This document shows positions 63,904-64,000 of a DNA stretch of 64,000 nucleotides, in pieces. Each line of letters opens with the position of its first letter. The first letter of the stretch is position 1. The stretch covers positions 19,977-83,976 of the forward strand of contig NZ_NFLE01000018.1 of assembly GCF_002160755.1 (NCBI RefSeq), given 5' to 3'. The translations under genes and the position numbers were made by a program. The notes beneath the pieces were generated by a model. It saw only the letters and a list, made by a program, of their open reading frames with translations. It had not been told where the DNA came from and did not search any database. The stretch comes from Lachnoclostridium sp. An14 (GTDB lineage: Bacteria > Bacillota > Clostridia > Lachnospirales > Lachnospiraceae).

Positions 63904-64000
63904 CCTTTGACAGGGGGTATCTGCTTTTGGATATGAAAAAAGGCAGGAAAAATGTGAAAAAAATTTGAAATAAAAAAAATAGGGGGGGGGGGTTAAATAA

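Overview
The window looks like a chromosome segment of a spore-forming Clostridia bacterium, most likely Lachnospiraceae. The evidence is a division/wall cluster that runs into ftsZ, spoIIGA and sigE, a FtsI/SpoVD-type penicillin-binding protein pair, an FMN riboswitch in front of ribU, a tryptophan T-box in front of trpS, a split transketolase, and high-GC genes with AGGAGG-type ribosome binding sites. The species cannot be fixed from sequence reading alone. No rRNA, tRNA, CRISPR array, prophage or intact insertion sequence was seen.

Layout. 1-9.9 kb: the 3' part of a signalling/secretion locus (FHA protein cut by the window edge, PP2C phosphatase, prepilin-type peptidase, small membrane protein, membrane Ser/Thr kinase with a beta-propeller-like sensor, and a 1265-residue secreted wall-binding protein). 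10-12.4 kb: TDT-family transporter, then FMN riboswitch and ribU. 12.6-19.5 kb: two hybrid histidine kinases and an ABC exporter in one operon. 19.7-21.8 kb (minus strand): PadR regulator, a membrane protein, and a membrane-anchored protein with eight 13-residue repeats. 21.9-26 kb: a secreted duplicated-domain protein, a C5 cytosine methyltransferase homologue without its catalytic cysteine, and a FliB-like protein. 26-30.5 kb: gltX, a UvrD-type helicase, cobO and a DUF1292 protein. 30.6-35.5 kb: AraC regulator divergent from a catabolic operon in which diaminopropionate ammonia-lyase sits between two M20 amidohydrolases. 35.7-45.2 kb: housekeeping genes (GNAT, ychF, phosphoribosyltransferase, yigZ, mscL, typA, trpS, D-cysteine desulfhydrase-like, cytidylate-kinase-like). 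45.5-59.8 kb: the dcw cluster (mraZ, rsmH, ftsL, pbp, a low-GC foreign gene, a second pbp, mraY, murD, ftsW, murA, divIB, ftsZ). 60-61.8 kb: spoIIGA-sigE. 61.9-63.7 kb: transketolase subunits.

The clearest unexplained structure is a family of two-hairpin intergenic repeats (copies near 11.55, 22.75, 30.53, 58.43, 59.91 and 63.77 kb, plus a possible relative at 49.83 kb). They keep their stems while their bases change, and most copies begin inside the U-tract of an intrinsic terminator. Other points of interest are the methyltransferase with His in place of the catalytic Cys, the lyase/M20 catabolic operon, a terminator and palindrome in the typA leader, five 10-nt-phased GTGG boxes before mraZ, and a spoIIG-like promoter with a 21-nt spacer.

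Regulation visible in sequence includes many sigma-A-like promoters with 17-nt spacing, two riboswitch-type leaders with terminators, MraZ boxes and several strong intrinsic terminators. All promoter, operator and terminator calls are pattern-based readings made by eye; all functions are inferred from recognised motifs, not from database searches.
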